A DNA stretch of 64,000 nt from Caulobacter hibisci (GTDB lineage Bacteria > Pseudomonadota > Alphaproteobacteria > Caulobacterales > Caulobacteraceae): positions 62,001 through 126,000 of the forward strand of contig NZ_JADWOX010000007.1 in the NCBI RefSeq assembly GCF_016135805.1, in the 5' to 3' direction. Positions within the stretch are counted from its first letter, which is position 1. The number at the start of each line of letters is the position of its first letter. Positions 18,254-27,940 of the stretch are shown here, piece after piece. The translations under genes were made by a program, and so were the position numbers. The notes beneath the pieces were generated by a model. It saw only the letters and a program-made list of their open reading frames with translations. It searched no databases and was not told the DNA's origin.

Positions 18254-20719
18254 ATGACCAAGGAAAAGCTGGTCGTCATCGGCAACGGCATGGCCGGGTG
18301 TCGGGCGGTCGAAGAGATCCTCAAGCGCGATCCCTCGCGCTACGAGATCTCGATCTTCGGCGCCGAGCCGCGGGTCAACTACAACCGCATCATGCTCTCG
18401 CCCGTGCTGGCGGGCGAGAAGACCTTCGACGACATCGTCATCAACGACGAAGCTTGGTACCGCGACAACGGCATCACCCTGCATGCCGGCCGCTGGGTCA
18501 CCGGGGTCGACCTGGAAGGCCGCAAGGTGCTGGCCGAGGGCGGTCTCGAGGTTCCCTATGACAAGCTGATCCTGGCCACCGGCTCGGATCCGTTCCGCCT
18601 GCCGCTGCCGGGCGCCGACCTGTCGGGCGTGGTCACCTTCCGCGACCTCGACGACGTCGACGCCATGATCGCCGCCTCGGCCAAGCCCGGCGCCCGCGCC
18701 GTGGTGATTGGCGGCGGCCTGCTGGGCCTGGAAGCCGCCTACGGCCTGGCCCGTCGCGGCATGGGCGCCACGGTCGTCCACCTGATGGACGTGCTGATGG
18801 AGCGCCAGCTCGACGAGAGCGCCGGCTATCTGCTGCGCGAGGCCCTGCTGGAGCGCGGCGTCGAGACCGTGCTGGGCGCTCACTCCGAAGCGATCGTCGG
18901 AGAGGACGGCAAGGTCACGGGCCTGAAGCTGAAGGACGGCCGCACCCTGCCTTGCGACATCCTGGTGATGGCGGTCGGCATCCGGCCGAACGCCACCCTG
19001 GCCAAGGCGAGCGGCCTGCAGGTCAATCGCGGCATCATCGTCGACGACGCCATGCGCACCTCCGATCCGGCGGTGTTCTCGGTCGGCGAGTGCGTCGAGC
19101 ACCGCGGCGCCTGCTACGGCCTGGTGGCCCCCATCTGGGACATGTGCCGGGCCCTGGCCGAGGAACTGACCGACGGGGCCGGCGCCTATGCCGGCTCGGT
19201 GCTGTCGACCCGCCTGAAGGTCTCGGGCGTCGACGTGTTCTCGGCCGGCAAGTTCGCCGGCGGCGAGGGCTGCGAGGACATCGTGTTCCGCGACGCCGGC
19301 CGCGGCGTCTACAAGCGCGTGGTCATTGAGGACGGCAAGGTCGCCGGGGCGGTGCTGTTCGGCGACGCGGCCGACGGCGGCTGGTACTTCGACCTGATGA
19401 AGGCCGGCACCGACGTCGCCGACATCCGCGACACCATCATCTTCGGCCAGGCGATCACGGAAGGGCTGTCCGGCCTGGACCCTAGCGCGGCCGTTGCGGC
19501 CATGCCCGATACGCAGGAAATCTGCGGCTGCAACGGCGTCTGCAAGGGGGCGATCACTTCCGCCATCACCACCCAGGGTCTGACCAGCCTGGACGACGTT
19601 CGCGCCGTTACCAAGGCCTCGGCCTCGTGCGGTTCGTGCACGCCGCTGGTCGAGCAGGTCATCCGCGCCACGCTCGGCGACGGCTTCAAGGCTCAGACGG
19701 GCCCCAAGCCGATGTGCAAGTGTACGCACCACCCGCACGGCGTGGTGCGCGAGGCGATCCTGGCCCAGGACCTGAGGTCCATGCCCGCGGTCATGCAGGC
19801 CATGGAATGGACCACGCCCGACGGCTGCGCCTCGTGCCGGCCGGCCCTCAACTACTACCTGCTGTGCGCCTGGCCCGGCGAGTACAAGGACGACAGCCAG
19901 TCGCGCTTCATCAACGAGCGCGTCCACGCCAACATCCAGAAGGATGGCACCTACTCGGTCGTCCCGCGCATGTGGGGCGGCATGACGACGCCCGACGAGC
20001 TGCGCGCCATCGCCGACGTGGCCGACAAGTACGCGATCCCCTCGGTGAAGGTGACCGGCGGCCAGCGCATCGACCTCTTGGGCGTCAAGAAGGACGACCT
20101 GCCCGCGGTGTGGGCCGACCTCAACGCGGCGGGCATGGTCAGCGGCCACGCCTACGCCAAGGGCCTGCGCACGGTGAAGACCTGCGTCGGCAGCGACTGG
20201 TGCCGGTTCGGCACCCAGGACTCCACCGGTCTCGGCATCAAGCTCGAGAAGTTCATGTGGGGTTCGTGGGCGCCGGCCAAGGTCAAGCTGGCGGTGTCGG
20301 GTTGCCCCCGCAACTGCGCGGAATCGACCTGCAAGGACATCGGCGTGATCTGCGTCGACAGCGGCTACGAGATCCATGTCGGCGGCGCCGCCGGCCTGCA
20401 CATCCAGGGCACGCAGCTGCTGACCAAGGTCGCCACCGAGGAGGAGGCGATCCAGCTGATCTCGGCGGTCATGCAGATGTACCGCGAGGGCGGCTGGTAC
20501 CTGGAGCGGATCTACAAGTGGATGGCCCGCATCGGCCTGGAAACCATCCACGCGGCCACCGTCGAGGACCTCGACAACCGCGCCGCGCTCTTCGCCCGCT
20601 TCGTGATCTCGCAGGAGACCGCCCAGGTCGATCCGTGGGCCGAGCGCGCCAGCAAGGGCGTCGAGGCCGGTGAATTCAAGCCGATGGCGACGCTTCCGAT
20701 GGGGATGGCTGCGGAATGA
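18254..20719 (+). CDS. nirB: Assimilatory nitrite reductase [NAD(P)H], large subunit
   Basis: This 821-residue cytoplasmic enzyme reduces nitrite to ammonium with NAD(P)H. Domains in order are an FAD/NAD-binding oxidoreductase (1-about 400; VVIGNGMAGCRAVEE, then VVIGGGLLGLEAAYG), a BFD-like [2Fe-2S] domain (about 415-470; CGCNGVCKG and CGSC), then sulfite/nitrite reductase half-domains with the siroheme/4Fe-4S cysteines in CVGSDWC and SGCPRNCAES. Start choice: ATG 18254 (MTKEKLVVIGNG) matches the family; ATG 18230 would add eight residues. It overlaps nirD by four bases. Confidence 0.95.
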   Translation: MTKEKLVVIGNGMAGCRAVEEILKRDPSRYEISIFGAEPRVNYNRIMLSPVLAGEKTFDDIVINDEAWYRDNGITLHAGRWVTGVDLEGRKVLAEGGLEVPYDKLILATGSDPFRLPLPGADLSGVVTFRDLDDVDAMIAASAKPGARAVVIGGGLLGLEAAYGLARRGMGATVVHLMDVLMERQLDESAGYLLREALLERGVETVLGAHSEAIVGEDGKVTGLKLKDGRTLPCDILVMAVGIRPNATLAKASGLQVNRGIIVDDAMRTSDPAVFSVGECVEHRGACYGLVAPIWDMCRALAEELTDGAGAYAGSVLSTRLKVSGVDVFSAGKFAGGEGCEDIVFRDAGRGVYKRVVIEDGKVAGAVLFGDAADGGWYFDLMKAGTDVADIRDTIIFGQAITEGLSGLDPSAAVAAMPDTQEICGCNGVCKGAITSAITTQGLTSLDDVRAVTKASASCGSCTPLVEQVIRATLGDGFKAQTGPKPMCKCTHHPHGVVREAILAQDLRSMPAVMQAMEWTTPDGCASCRPALNYYLLCAWPGEYKDDSQSRFINERVHANIQKDGTYSVVPRMWGGMTTPDELRAIADVADKYAIPSVKVTGGQRIDLLGVKKDDLPAVWADLNAAGMVSGHAYAKGLRTVKTCVGSDWCRFGTQDSTGLGIKLEKFMWGSWAPAKVKLAVSGCPRNCAESTCKDIGVICVDSGYEIHVGGAAGLHIQGTQLLTKVATEEEAIQLISAVMQMYREGGWYLERIYKWMARIGLETIHAATVEDLDNRAALFARFVISQETAQVDPWAERASKGVEAGEFKPMATLPMGMAAE

Positions 20720-21069
20720 CGATCCAGACTTTCGACATCGACCCCGACTGGCACGACGTGGGCGCCGTCACCGACATCCCAGAGCGGGGCTCGCGTCGGG
20801 TGGCGACGGCCCAGGGCGACGTGGCTGTGTTCCGCACCAGCGACGGCCAGGTCTTCGCCCTGGTCGACCGCTGCCCGCACAAGCATGGACCGCTGAGCCA
20901 GGGCATCGTCCACGGCCACGGCGTGACCTGTCCGCTGCACAGCTGGGTCATCGACCTGAAGACCGGCCACCCCACCGGCGCCGACGCCGGCAAGGGTTGC
21001 ACCCCGGTGGTGCCGGTGCGGGTGCAGGACGGCCGGGTCCTGCTGGCCCAGCCGGTGATGGCGGCCTGA
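20716..21069 (+). CDS. nirD: Nitrite reductase small subunit (Rieske-type)
   Basis: This 117-residue protein has the Rieske [2Fe-2S] motifs CPHKHG and CPLHSW, giving the two Cys and two His ligands. It is the accessory subunit of NirB. The ATGA overlap with nirB means coupled translation. Length is typical for NirD. Confidence 0.94.
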   Translation: MTIQTFDIDPDWHDVGAVTDIPERGSRRVATAQGDVAVFRTSDGQVFALVDRCPHKHGPLSQGIVHGHGVTCPLHSWVIDLKTGHPTGADAGKGCTPVVPVRVQDGRVLLAQPVMAA

Positions 21070-21073
21070 TCCG

Positions 21074-23761
21074 ATGGCCGACGGCTCCGGCGTCATCGCG
21101 ACGGTCAGGACCACCTGCCCCTATTGCGGGGTGGGCTGCGGCGTCGCCGGCGCGGCGGGACCCGACCGGGCCCTGGCCGTGTCGGGCGACCGCCAGCATC
21201 CGGCCAACCTTGGCCGGCTGTGCTCCAAGGGCTCGGCGCTGGGAGCCACGGTCGGTCTCGGCGGACGCCTGCTGGAGCCGACGATCAACGGCCGCGTCGC
21301 CTCCTGGGGCGAAGCGACGTCGCTGGTCGCCAAGCGCTTCCGCGACACCATCGCCCGCCACGGCCGCGATAGCGTCGCCTTCTACGTCTCCGGTCAGCTG
21401 CTGACCGAGGACTACTACGTCGCCAACAAGCTGATGAAGGGCTTCATCGGTTCGGGCAATATCGACACCAACAGCCGTCTCTGCATGGCCTCGGCCGTCG
21501 CCGCCCACAAGCAGGCCTTCGGCGCCGACCTGGTGCCCGGCTGCTACGAGGATCTCGACGAGGCCGACCTGGTGGTCTTCGCCGGCCACAACGCCGCCTG
21601 GACCCACCCGATCCTGTTCCGCCGCCTGGAGACCGCCAAGGCCCGCGGCCAGAAGCACGTGGTCATCGACCCGCGCCGCACCGACACCGCCGAGGGCGCC
21701 GACCTGCATCTTGCGATCGCTCCGCAGAGCGACGTGCGGCTGTGGAACGGCCTGCTGGCCGAGATCGACCGTCGCGGCCAGCTCGACCTCGACTACATCC
21801 GCGAGCACGTGAACGGCATCGACGCCGTCCGCGAGGCCTTGGTGCAGGACGATCAGTCGCCCGCCGCCGTCGCCGCCGACTGCGGCGTGGCGGTGGAAGA
21901 CCTGCTGACCTTCTACGACCTGTTCGCCGCCTACCCGAAGACCGTCAGCCTGTTCTCGATGGGCTCCAACCAGTCGGCCCAGGGCGTCGCCAAGGGCCTG
22001 GCGATCATCAACACGCACCTGGCCACCGGCCGCATCGGCAAGCCGGGCGCCTGCCCGTTCTCGATCACCGGCCAGCCCAACGCCATGGGCGGGCGCGAGA
22101 CCGGCGGCATGGCCAACACCCTGGCCGGCCATATGGACTTCGCCCCCGAAGACCGCGACCGCGTCGCCCGCTTCTGGGGCGCGCCCGACACCGCCCGCGC
22201 GCCGGGCCTGAAGGCCGTCGAGATGTTCGAGGCGGTGCGGTCTGGCAAGATCAAGGCGATCTGGGTGATGGCCACCAACCCCGCCGTCAGCCTGCCCAAC
22301 GCCGGCGCGGTGCGCGAGGCGCTGGAAAAGTGCCCCTTCGTCGTGGTCTCCGACTGCGTCGAAACCGACACCACGGCCTATGCCCATGTGAAGCTGCCGG
22401 CCCTGGCCTGGGCCGAGAAGGACGGCACGGTCACCAATTCCGAGCGCCGCATCTCCCGCCAGCGGGCCCTGTTCGCCGCGCCCGGCCAGGCCCGCGCCGA
22501 CTGGCGGATCATGGCCGACGTCGCTCAGGGCATGGGCTTCGACGGTTTCGGCTGGCCCTCGCAAGGCTCGATCTTCCGCGAATGGGCGCGCCTGACCGCC
22601 TATGAGAACAAGGGCTCGCGCCTGCTCGATCTGACGGGCCTGGCCGCCATGACCCCCGACGACTACGCCGCCATGACCCCGATCCAGTGGCCGGTCCGCG
22701 TCGAAGGGCAGGGCACGCCGCGCCTGTTCGTCAACGGCCGCTACCAGACGCCTGACGCCCGCGCCCGCATGGTTCCGGTGCGCCCCAAGGGGCCAGCCGA
22801 CGCCGTCAGCGACGCCTTCCCGATGTCGCTCAACACCGGCCGCATCCGCGACCAGTGGCACACCATGACCCGTACGGGCCTGGCCCCCGACCTCTGTCGC
22901 CACGCCCCCGAGCCCTTCGTCGAGATCCACCCGGCCGACGCCGAGGGCCTGGGGATCAAGGACGGCGCCCTGACCCGCGTCTCCACGGTGCGCGGCGAGG
23001 CCGTGGCTCTGGCCAAGGTCACAGACCGCCAGCGACGCGGCGGCCTGTTCATGCCGATGCACTGGACCGACGCCTTCGCGCCGTCGGGCAAGTCCAACCA
23101 CCTGATCGCGCCCAATCTCGACCCGACCTCCGGCCAGCCGGAGTTCAAGCACACGCCGGCCCGCGCGCGGCCTTATCGCGAGACCTGGAAGGGCTTCTTC
23201 CTCACCCGCGAGACCATCGCCGCGCCCGCCGGCCTCGACCTCGTCTGGCGGCGCATCCCGCAGGATGCGGCCCAACTGCACGAATTCGCCGGCCGGGGCG
23301 ACGCCGCCGAGCGTGACGCTCTGCGCAAGCGCCTGACCAAGGGCCTGACCGGCGAGACCACGGTGTTCGAGGACGCCGGCGCCGGTTCGCGTCGCGAGGC
23401 CTGGATCGAGGATGGCAAGCTGGTCGCCGTGCTGTTCCAGACCGCCGCCGGCCGTCTGCCGCCGCGCGACTGGCTGGCCGACCTGTTCGCCCTCGACCAG
23501 CTGTCGGCCCAGGACCGCTCGTCCCTGCTGATCGGCCGCCCGCCCGGCGCGCCGGTCGACAAGGGGCCGATGGTGTGCGCCTGCCTGAAGGTGGGGGCCA
23601 AGGCCGTCGACGCCGCCATCGTCGCCGGGGCCGCTACCGCCGACGCGGTCGGCGCGGCCACCGGCGCCGGAACCAACTGCGGCTCGTGCCGTCCGGAGAT
23701 CGCCCGGATGATCGCCGCCGCCGCTTCCCTCAAGGCCAAGGAGACCGCCGATGTCGCATGA
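21074..23761 (+). CDS. nasA: Assimilatory nitrate reductase, molybdopterin catalytic subunit
   Basis: This 895-residue cytoplasmic molybdoenzyme reduces nitrate to nitrite. The N-terminus binds a [4Fe-4S] cluster (CPYCGVGCGV...CSKGSALG). The bis-MGD core follows, with SRLCMASAVAAHKQAFG and FSITGQPNAMGGRETGGMAN as family patterns, and a molydopterin dinucleotide-binding domain comes at about 580-710. The C-terminus (about 835-880; VCACLKVG and NCGSCRPEI) is a BFD-like [2Fe-2S] domain, as in NasA of other proteobacteria. No separate electron-transfer subunit is encoded nearby. It overlaps the next gene by 11 bases. The ribosome site before ATG 21074 is weak, consistent with coupling to nirD. 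Confidence 0.95.
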   Translation: MADGSGVIATVRTTCPYCGVGCGVAGAAGPDRALAVSGDRQHPANLGRLCSKGSALGATVGLGGRLLEPTINGRVASWGEATSLVAKRFRDTIARHGRDSVAFYVSGQLLTEDYYVANKLMKGFIGSGNIDTNSRLCMASAVAAHKQAFGADLVPGCYEDLDEADLVVFAGHNAAWTHPILFRRLETAKARGQKHVVIDPRRTDTAEGADLHLAIAPQSDVRLWNGLLAEIDRRGQLDLDYIREHVNGIDAVREALVQDDQSPAAVAADCGVAVEDLLTFYDLFAAYPKTVSLFSMGSNQSAQGVAKGLAIINTHLATGRIGKPGACPFSITGQPNAMGGRETGGMANTLAGHMDFAPEDRDRVARFWGAPDTARAPGLKAVEMFEAVRSGKIKAIWVMATNPAVSLPNAGAVREALEKCPFVVVSDCVETDTTAYAHVKLPALAWAEKDGTVTNSERRISRQRALFAAPGQARADWRIMADVAQGMGFDGFGWPSQGSIFREWARLTAYENKGSRLLDLTGLAAMTPDDYAAMTPIQWPVRVEGQGTPRLFVNGRYQTPDARARMVPVRPKGPADAVSDAFPMSLNTGRIRDQWHTMTRTGLAPDLCRHAPEPFVEIHPADAEGLGIKDGALTRVSTVRGEAVALAKVTDRQRRGGLFMPMHWTDAFAPSGKSNHLIAPNLDPTSGQPEFKHTPARARPYRETWKGFFLTRETIAAPAGLDLVWRRIPQDAAQLHEFAGRGDAAERDALRKRLTKGLTGETTVFEDAGAGSRREAWIEDGKLVAVLFQTAAGRLPPRDWLADLFALDQLSAQDRSSLLIGRPPGAPVDKGPMVCACLKVGAKAVDAAIVAGAATADAVGAATGAGTNCGSCRPEIARMIAAAASLKAKETADVA

Positions 23762-24536
23762 TGCTGGCTTGGGAGACGTCCTGCTGGTCGGCGCCGGTCC
23801 AGGCCCGGTCGACCTGATGACCCTGCGCGCCGCCCGCGCGGTCGAGGGCGCCCAGGCGCTGCTCTACGACGCCCTGGTCTCGGACGAGGCCATCGCCCTG
23901 GCGCCGGCCGGTTGCGTGCGCATCCTGACTGGCAAGCGCTCGGGCCGGCCCAGCATGAAGCAGGAGGCGATCAACCGCCTGATGCTGCGCCTGGCGCGTC
24001 GCGGGCTGCGCGTCGTGCGGCTGAAGGGCGGCGATCCGTCGGTGTTCGGCCGGGTGGGCGAGGAAGCCGAGTTCCTCCGTGCGCATGGCGTGTCGGTCGA
24101 GGTCGTGCCCGGCGTCACCGCCGCCAGCGCCGCCGCCGCCCAGTTCAACTTCCCGCTCACCCATCGCGGCGAGGCCCGCCGGGTGATCTTCACCACGGCC
24201 CGGGTCGGCAGCGGCGACGTCATCGAGGACTGGGCCGCCGCCTCGGATCCCGAGGCCACGGTTGCCGTCTACATGGGCGGGGAAGCCGCGGCCGAGCTCG
24301 GCCGTCGCCTGATCGCCGCCGGTCGTTCGCCCAGCACCCCGACCCTGGTGGTGGAGCGGGCCGGCGATCCGGCCGCCGCCCTGCGCACCGGTCGCCTCGA
24401 CACCCTGCCGCAACTGCTGACGGGCGGGACCGGCGGTCCGGTGCTGATCGTCATCGGCGCTGTCGCCCGTCGCGCCCAGGACCTGCGCTGGACGCCGGAA
24501 CTGGCGCAGATCGAGGCCAGCGCCCGCCGCGCCTGA
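23751..24536 (+). CDS. cobA: Uroporphyrinogen-III C-methyltransferase (SUMT)
   Basis: This 261-residue SAM-dependent enzyme makes precorrin-2, the first dedicated step to siroheme (needed by NirB) and to cobalamin. Motifs are VGAGPGPVDLMTLRA, LLYDALVS, RLKGGDPSVFGRVGEE and VVPGVTAASAAAA. It lacks the CysG oxidase/chelatase domains, so other genes finish siroheme. Its location as the last gene of the nitrate operon, overlapping nasA, points to siroheme supply. Confidence 0.93.
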   Translation: MSHDAGLGDVLLVGAGPGPVDLMTLRAARAVEGAQALLYDALVSDEAIALAPAGCVRILTGKRSGRPSMKQEAINRLMLRLARRGLRVVRLKGGDPSVFGRVGEEAEFLRAHGVSVEVVPGVTAASAAAAQFNFPLTHRGEARRVIFTTARVGSGDVIEDWAAASDPEATVAVYMGGEAAAELGRRLIAAGRSPSTPTLVVERAGDPAAALRTGRLDTLPQLLTGGTGGPVLIVIGAVARRAQDLRWTPELAQIEASARRA

Positions 24537-24542
24537 CGGGCC

Positions 24543-26453
24543 TCAGGCCGCGACGGTTTCCGCGGTCTCCACGAGTTCGGGCAGCGCCTCCGCGGGACGC
24601 TTGTAGGCGTGCCGCAGCAGGCGCGACGGGTCGAGCTCGCTGGGCACGATCAGCAGGCCGCGTCGGCGCAGGGCCAGGCCCCAGCGCGCGCTGCCCGTCA
24701 CCACCGACACCGCCGGCGCGATCGCCAGGCCCAGGGCGGCTGGCAGGATCCAGATCCCCAGCGAGGGACCGGCCAGCACCGCGCAGACCAGCAGGGCCAG
24801 GCCGGCGATGACTTCCGGCGTGTGCCGCCGCAGCGCCTCGCCCCAGTCCGTACCGGCGGCGTCGCGCCGCTGTACGGCCCAGCCGGAGTCGCGGCCGGCC
24901 ACGATGTCGAGCAGGGCGCGTGCATGGCCGAACAGCATAGCCGGCGCGGCCAGGGTCGAATGGACGGTCTCGACCGCCACCGACGCCCATAGCCGTCCAA
25001 CGCCGCCGTAGCCGTCGGCATGACCTTCTCGGCAGGTCAGGATCACCGCCAGCACCTTGGGCGCGGCCAGGAAGATCAGGGAGACAGCGAAGGCGCTGGC
25101 CGCGCCCTCGACCAGGAAGAACTCGGCGTCCTCCGCACCGGCGACGGGGAAGGCGGCCAGCAGGGCGCTCAACACCACCAGCAGCAGCCAGACCGGGGCC
25201 AGGGCGTAGGCCAGGGCGCCGCGCAGCAGGTGCAGGCGGCTGATCGGATGCAGGCCCTTGACGCCCAGGATCGCCAGGTGCTGCAGGTTGCCCTGGCACC
25301 AGCGGCGGTCGCGGGCCAGCAGGTCCGACAGGGTCGGCGGGGCCTCCTCGTGCACGCCTTCCAAAGTCGGCGCCATGCGCACGGCCCAGCCGCCGCGCCG
25401 CATCAGGGCAGCCTCGACGAAATCGTGGCTGAGGATCGCGCCGCCGAACGGCGCCTTGCCCGGCAGATGGGGCAGGCCGCAGCACTCGGCGAAGGCGCGG
25501 GTGCGGATCATGGCGTTGTGGCCGAAATAATTGGCCTCGGCGCCGCTCCACCAGGCCAGGCTCCAGGTGGCCAGCGGGCCGTAGACCCAGCTGGCGAACT
25601 GCTCGGCGCGGCTGAGCAGCGTGCTGCGGCCAACGATGGTGGTGCCCGCCTGCAGCACGCCCAGGGTCGCGTCGGCCTCCATGGCTCCCGCCATGCGGCG
25701 CAGCGAACGGGCGTTGATCAGGCTGTCGGCGTCCAGCACGACCATGCACTCATAGGCCCCGCCGAACCGGCGCACCCATTCGGCGATGTTGCCGGTCTTG
25801 CGGTCGATGTTGTCGACCCGGCGGCGGTAATAGACCGGGGTGGGCGAGGGGCCAGCCCTGGCGACCAAGGCGGCCTCCAACTCGGCCGCGGCGATGGCCT
25901 CGTTGCGGGTGTCGCTGAGCACGAAGATGTCGAAGGTCGCCGACAGCCGCTCGCGGTCCAGGTCGACGCGCATGGCCTCCAGTCGGGCGAACACCGAGGC
26001 GACGTCCTCGTTGTAGATCGGCGCCAGCAGGGCGACCCGTCCTTTAAGGTGCGATGATGGAGGACCCTCCAGCCGCCGCTCCCAACTATATTTGGCAAGT
26101 GCAAGCTGAAAGCCGCCTAGCGAAGCTGAGAACGAAAAACCCGTCCAAGCGAGCAACGTCGCCACGAGCAGGGCGTCGATAAACTCCAGCAGGCTGACAC
26201 CCCCCGCCGCGAAGGCGTCTAGCATCGAGCTCAAACCAAACACAAAAGCCAGCATCGTGACGCCAAGCAATGTGAGGCGCCGGCTCAACCGTGATCGCGC
26301 CAGCCGCCGCCGTCCCCTGGCAGGCGCAGATAACACGCGCACTGGCATCGAGAGCGGCGCTTCGGCTGGAAGCCAAGCTTCCGGTCCGGCCTCCCGCTGA
26401 GCGGCTTCTACATCGTTACAGGGCTGAAGCCGATCGGCGAGGCGAGCGTCCAT
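24543..26453 (-). CDS. opgH: Osmoregulated periplasmic glucan glucosyltransferase
   Basis: This 636-residue inner-membrane GT2 enzyme (MdoH family) builds the beta-glucan backbone of osmoregulated periplasmic glucans from UDP-glucose. Two N-terminal helices come first, then a glycosyltransferase domain (about 180-400) with PIYNED, DTRN, the VVLDADS metal site and RDRRWCQGN (RxxRW), then several C-terminal helices. The start at MDARLADRL has AAAGGAG. opgG is not present nearby. The first third (about 26040-26330) is clearly less GC-rich and uses rarer codons than the rest. It converges on cobA with a six-base gap. Confidence 0.92.
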   Translation of the reverse strand: MDARLADRLQPCNDVEAAQREAGPEAWLPAEAPLSMPVRVLSAPARGRRRLARSRLSRRLTLLGVTMLAFVFGLSSMLDAFAAGGVSLLEFIDALLVATLLAWTGFSFSASLGGFQLALAKYSWERRLEGPPSSHLKGRVALLAPIYNEDVASVFARLEAMRVDLDRERLSATFDIFVLSDTRNEAIAAAELEAALVARAGPSPTPVYYRRRVDNIDRKTGNIAEWVRRFGGAYECMVVLDADSLINARSLRRMAGAMEADATLGVLQAGTTIVGRSTLLSRAEQFASWVYGPLATWSLAWWSGAEANYFGHNAMIRTRAFAECCGLPHLPGKAPFGGAILSHDFVEAALMRRGGWAVRMAPTLEGVHEEAPPTLSDLLARDRRWCQGNLQHLAILGVKGLHPISRLHLLRGALAYALAPVWLLLVVLSALLAAFPVAGAEDAEFFLVEGAASAFAVSLIFLAAPKVLAVILTCREGHADGYGGVGRLWASVAVETVHSTLAAPAMLFGHARALLDIVAGRDSGWAVQRRDAAGTDWGEALRRHTPEVIAGLALLVCAVLAGPSLGIWILPAALGLAIAPAVSVVTGSARWGLALRRRGLLIVPSELDPSRLLRHAYKRPAEALPELVETAETVAA

Positions 26454-26631
26454 TGGGGCTCCTTTCGCGCGAAGAACCCCTGACGTAGCAACGGGTTGCG
26501 ACGTGACGGAAATATAACGGCGGTCGCGTTTCGAGCGCTTCCACGCGGGCGAAAGGCGCCGCGACAAACAGCAAATTCGGCCGTTCGGCCGCATTTGGGT
26601 CACGGTTGCGGCGACCGTGCGGCGCGCCGCC

Positions 26632-27786
26632 TCAAGCCGTCGCCAGGGCCGCGCAACCGCGCTCGAGGTCGGCGATCAGGTCGCCCGGCGCCTCCAGGCC
26701 GATGTGCAGGCGCAGCAGTGGTCCTTCGAAGTTCAGCGGCTTCGAGCGGCTCTTCAGCTGCGGATCGCAATGGATCGCCAGGCTCTCGTAGCCGCCCCAC
26801 GAGAAGCCGAGGCCAAACAGGGTCAGGGCGTCGAGGAAGGCGTGCACGGACTTCTGCGAGGTCGGTTTCAGCACGACGCCGAACAGCCCGCAGGCGCCGG
26901 AGAAGTCACGCTTCCAGATCGCATGGCCCGGATCCTCGGGCAGGGCGGGATGCAGCACCCGGGCGACCTCGGGCCGCTGTTGCAGCCAGCGGGCCACGGC
27001 CAGGCCGTTCTCCTCGTGGCGCGGAAGGCGCGTGGCCAGGGTGCGCAGACCGCGCAGCATGGCGTAGGCGTCGTCGGGCGACACCGACCAGCCCACGTCC
27101 CACATGGCGTTGCCCAATTCGTCGCCGATCACCGGGTCCATGGTCGTGGCGCTGCCCATGAAGCAGTCGGAGTGGCCGCCGACATATTTGGTCAGGGCCT
27201 GGACGCTGATCGTCACCCCGTGCGCCAGCGGCTTGAACAGCAGGCCGGCCGCCCAGGTGTTGTCGATCAGGGTCAGGATGCCCCGGGCGTTGGCGGCCGC
27301 GGCGATGGCCGGCACGTCCTGCATCTCGAAGGTCAGGGAGCCGGGGGCTTCCAGCAGGATCAGCCGGGTCTTCGGACCGGCCAAAGCCAACAGCGCGTCG
27401 GCGTCCAGCGAGGGATCGTAGTAGCGGGTGGTGACGCCGAAGCGGGTCAGAAAGCGGTCGCAGAACCGGCGGGTCGGCTTGTAGGCGCTGTCGACCACCA
27501 GCACCTCGTCGCCGGCCTTCAGCACCGCCATCATCGCCCCGGTGATCGCCGCCAGGCCCGAGGGATACAGCGTGACGTCCGGCGAGCCCTCAAGCTCGGC
27601 CAGGGCCGCCTGCAAGGCGGCCGGCGAGGACAGGCCGGTGATGCCGTAGGACAGCTGGTTGTCGTCGTACAGCGCGGCGGCGTTGGGCATCAGCACGGTC
27701 GAGCCGCGCTGGATCGGCGGGTTGACGGTCCGCGCCAGCGACTGGGCCTGCAGGCCCGAACGGATCAGGCGGGTCTTCTCGTCCAT
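26632..27786 (-). CDS. metC: Cystathionine beta-lyase (PLP-dependent)
   Basis: This 384-residue Cys/Met metabolism PLP enzyme carries the cofactor lysine Lys200 in QALTKYVGGHSD, TLYPSGLAAITGA in the N-terminal part, and FGLGFSWGGYESL, typical of MetC rather than gamma-synthases. It cleaves cystathionine to homocysteine, pyruvate and ammonia in methionine synthesis. The start at MDEKTRLI is preferred on family length; upstream in-frame codons lack support. It is divergent from a small secreted protein gene. Confidence 0.9.
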   Translation of the reverse strand: MDEKTRLIRSGLQAQSLARTVNPPIQRGSTVLMPNAAALYDDNQLSYGITGLSSPAALQAALAELEGSPDVTLYPSGLAAITGAMMAVLKAGDEVLVVDSAYKPTRRFCDRFLTRFGVTTRYYDPSLDADALLALAGPKTRLILLEAPGSLTFEMQDVPAIAAAANARGILTLIDNTWAAGLLFKPLAHGVTISVQALTKYVGGHSDCFMGSATTMDPVIGDELGNAMWDVGWSVSPDDAYAMLRGLRTLATRLPRHEENGLAVARWLQQRPEVARVLHPALPEDPGHAIWKRDFSGACGLFGVVLKPTSQKSVHAFLDALTLFGLGFSWGGYESLAIHCDPQLKSRSKPLNFEGPLLRLHIGLEAPGDLIADLERGCAALATA

Positions 27787-27940
27787 GGCGGCGGGACTCG
27801 TGAACACGGAAAGGAACCCGTCGTTTAAGGTCGCCGGTGGCCGCGGTTCAAGCTTTCGATCGTCGGCGTGGCGGCGCGGGCGGAGAATCTGCCATCTAGG
27901 CGCGAGCACGTCGGCCTAGCCGGCTGCGCGAGGGGATCAG

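Noticed and set aside
18095..20551. An 818-codon open frame on the minus strand opposite nirB, and similar long shadows opposite nasA, cfa/phrB, cysTWA and recG
   Set aside because: Products are low-complexity and antisense to well-defined enzymes; no ribosome sites or domains.
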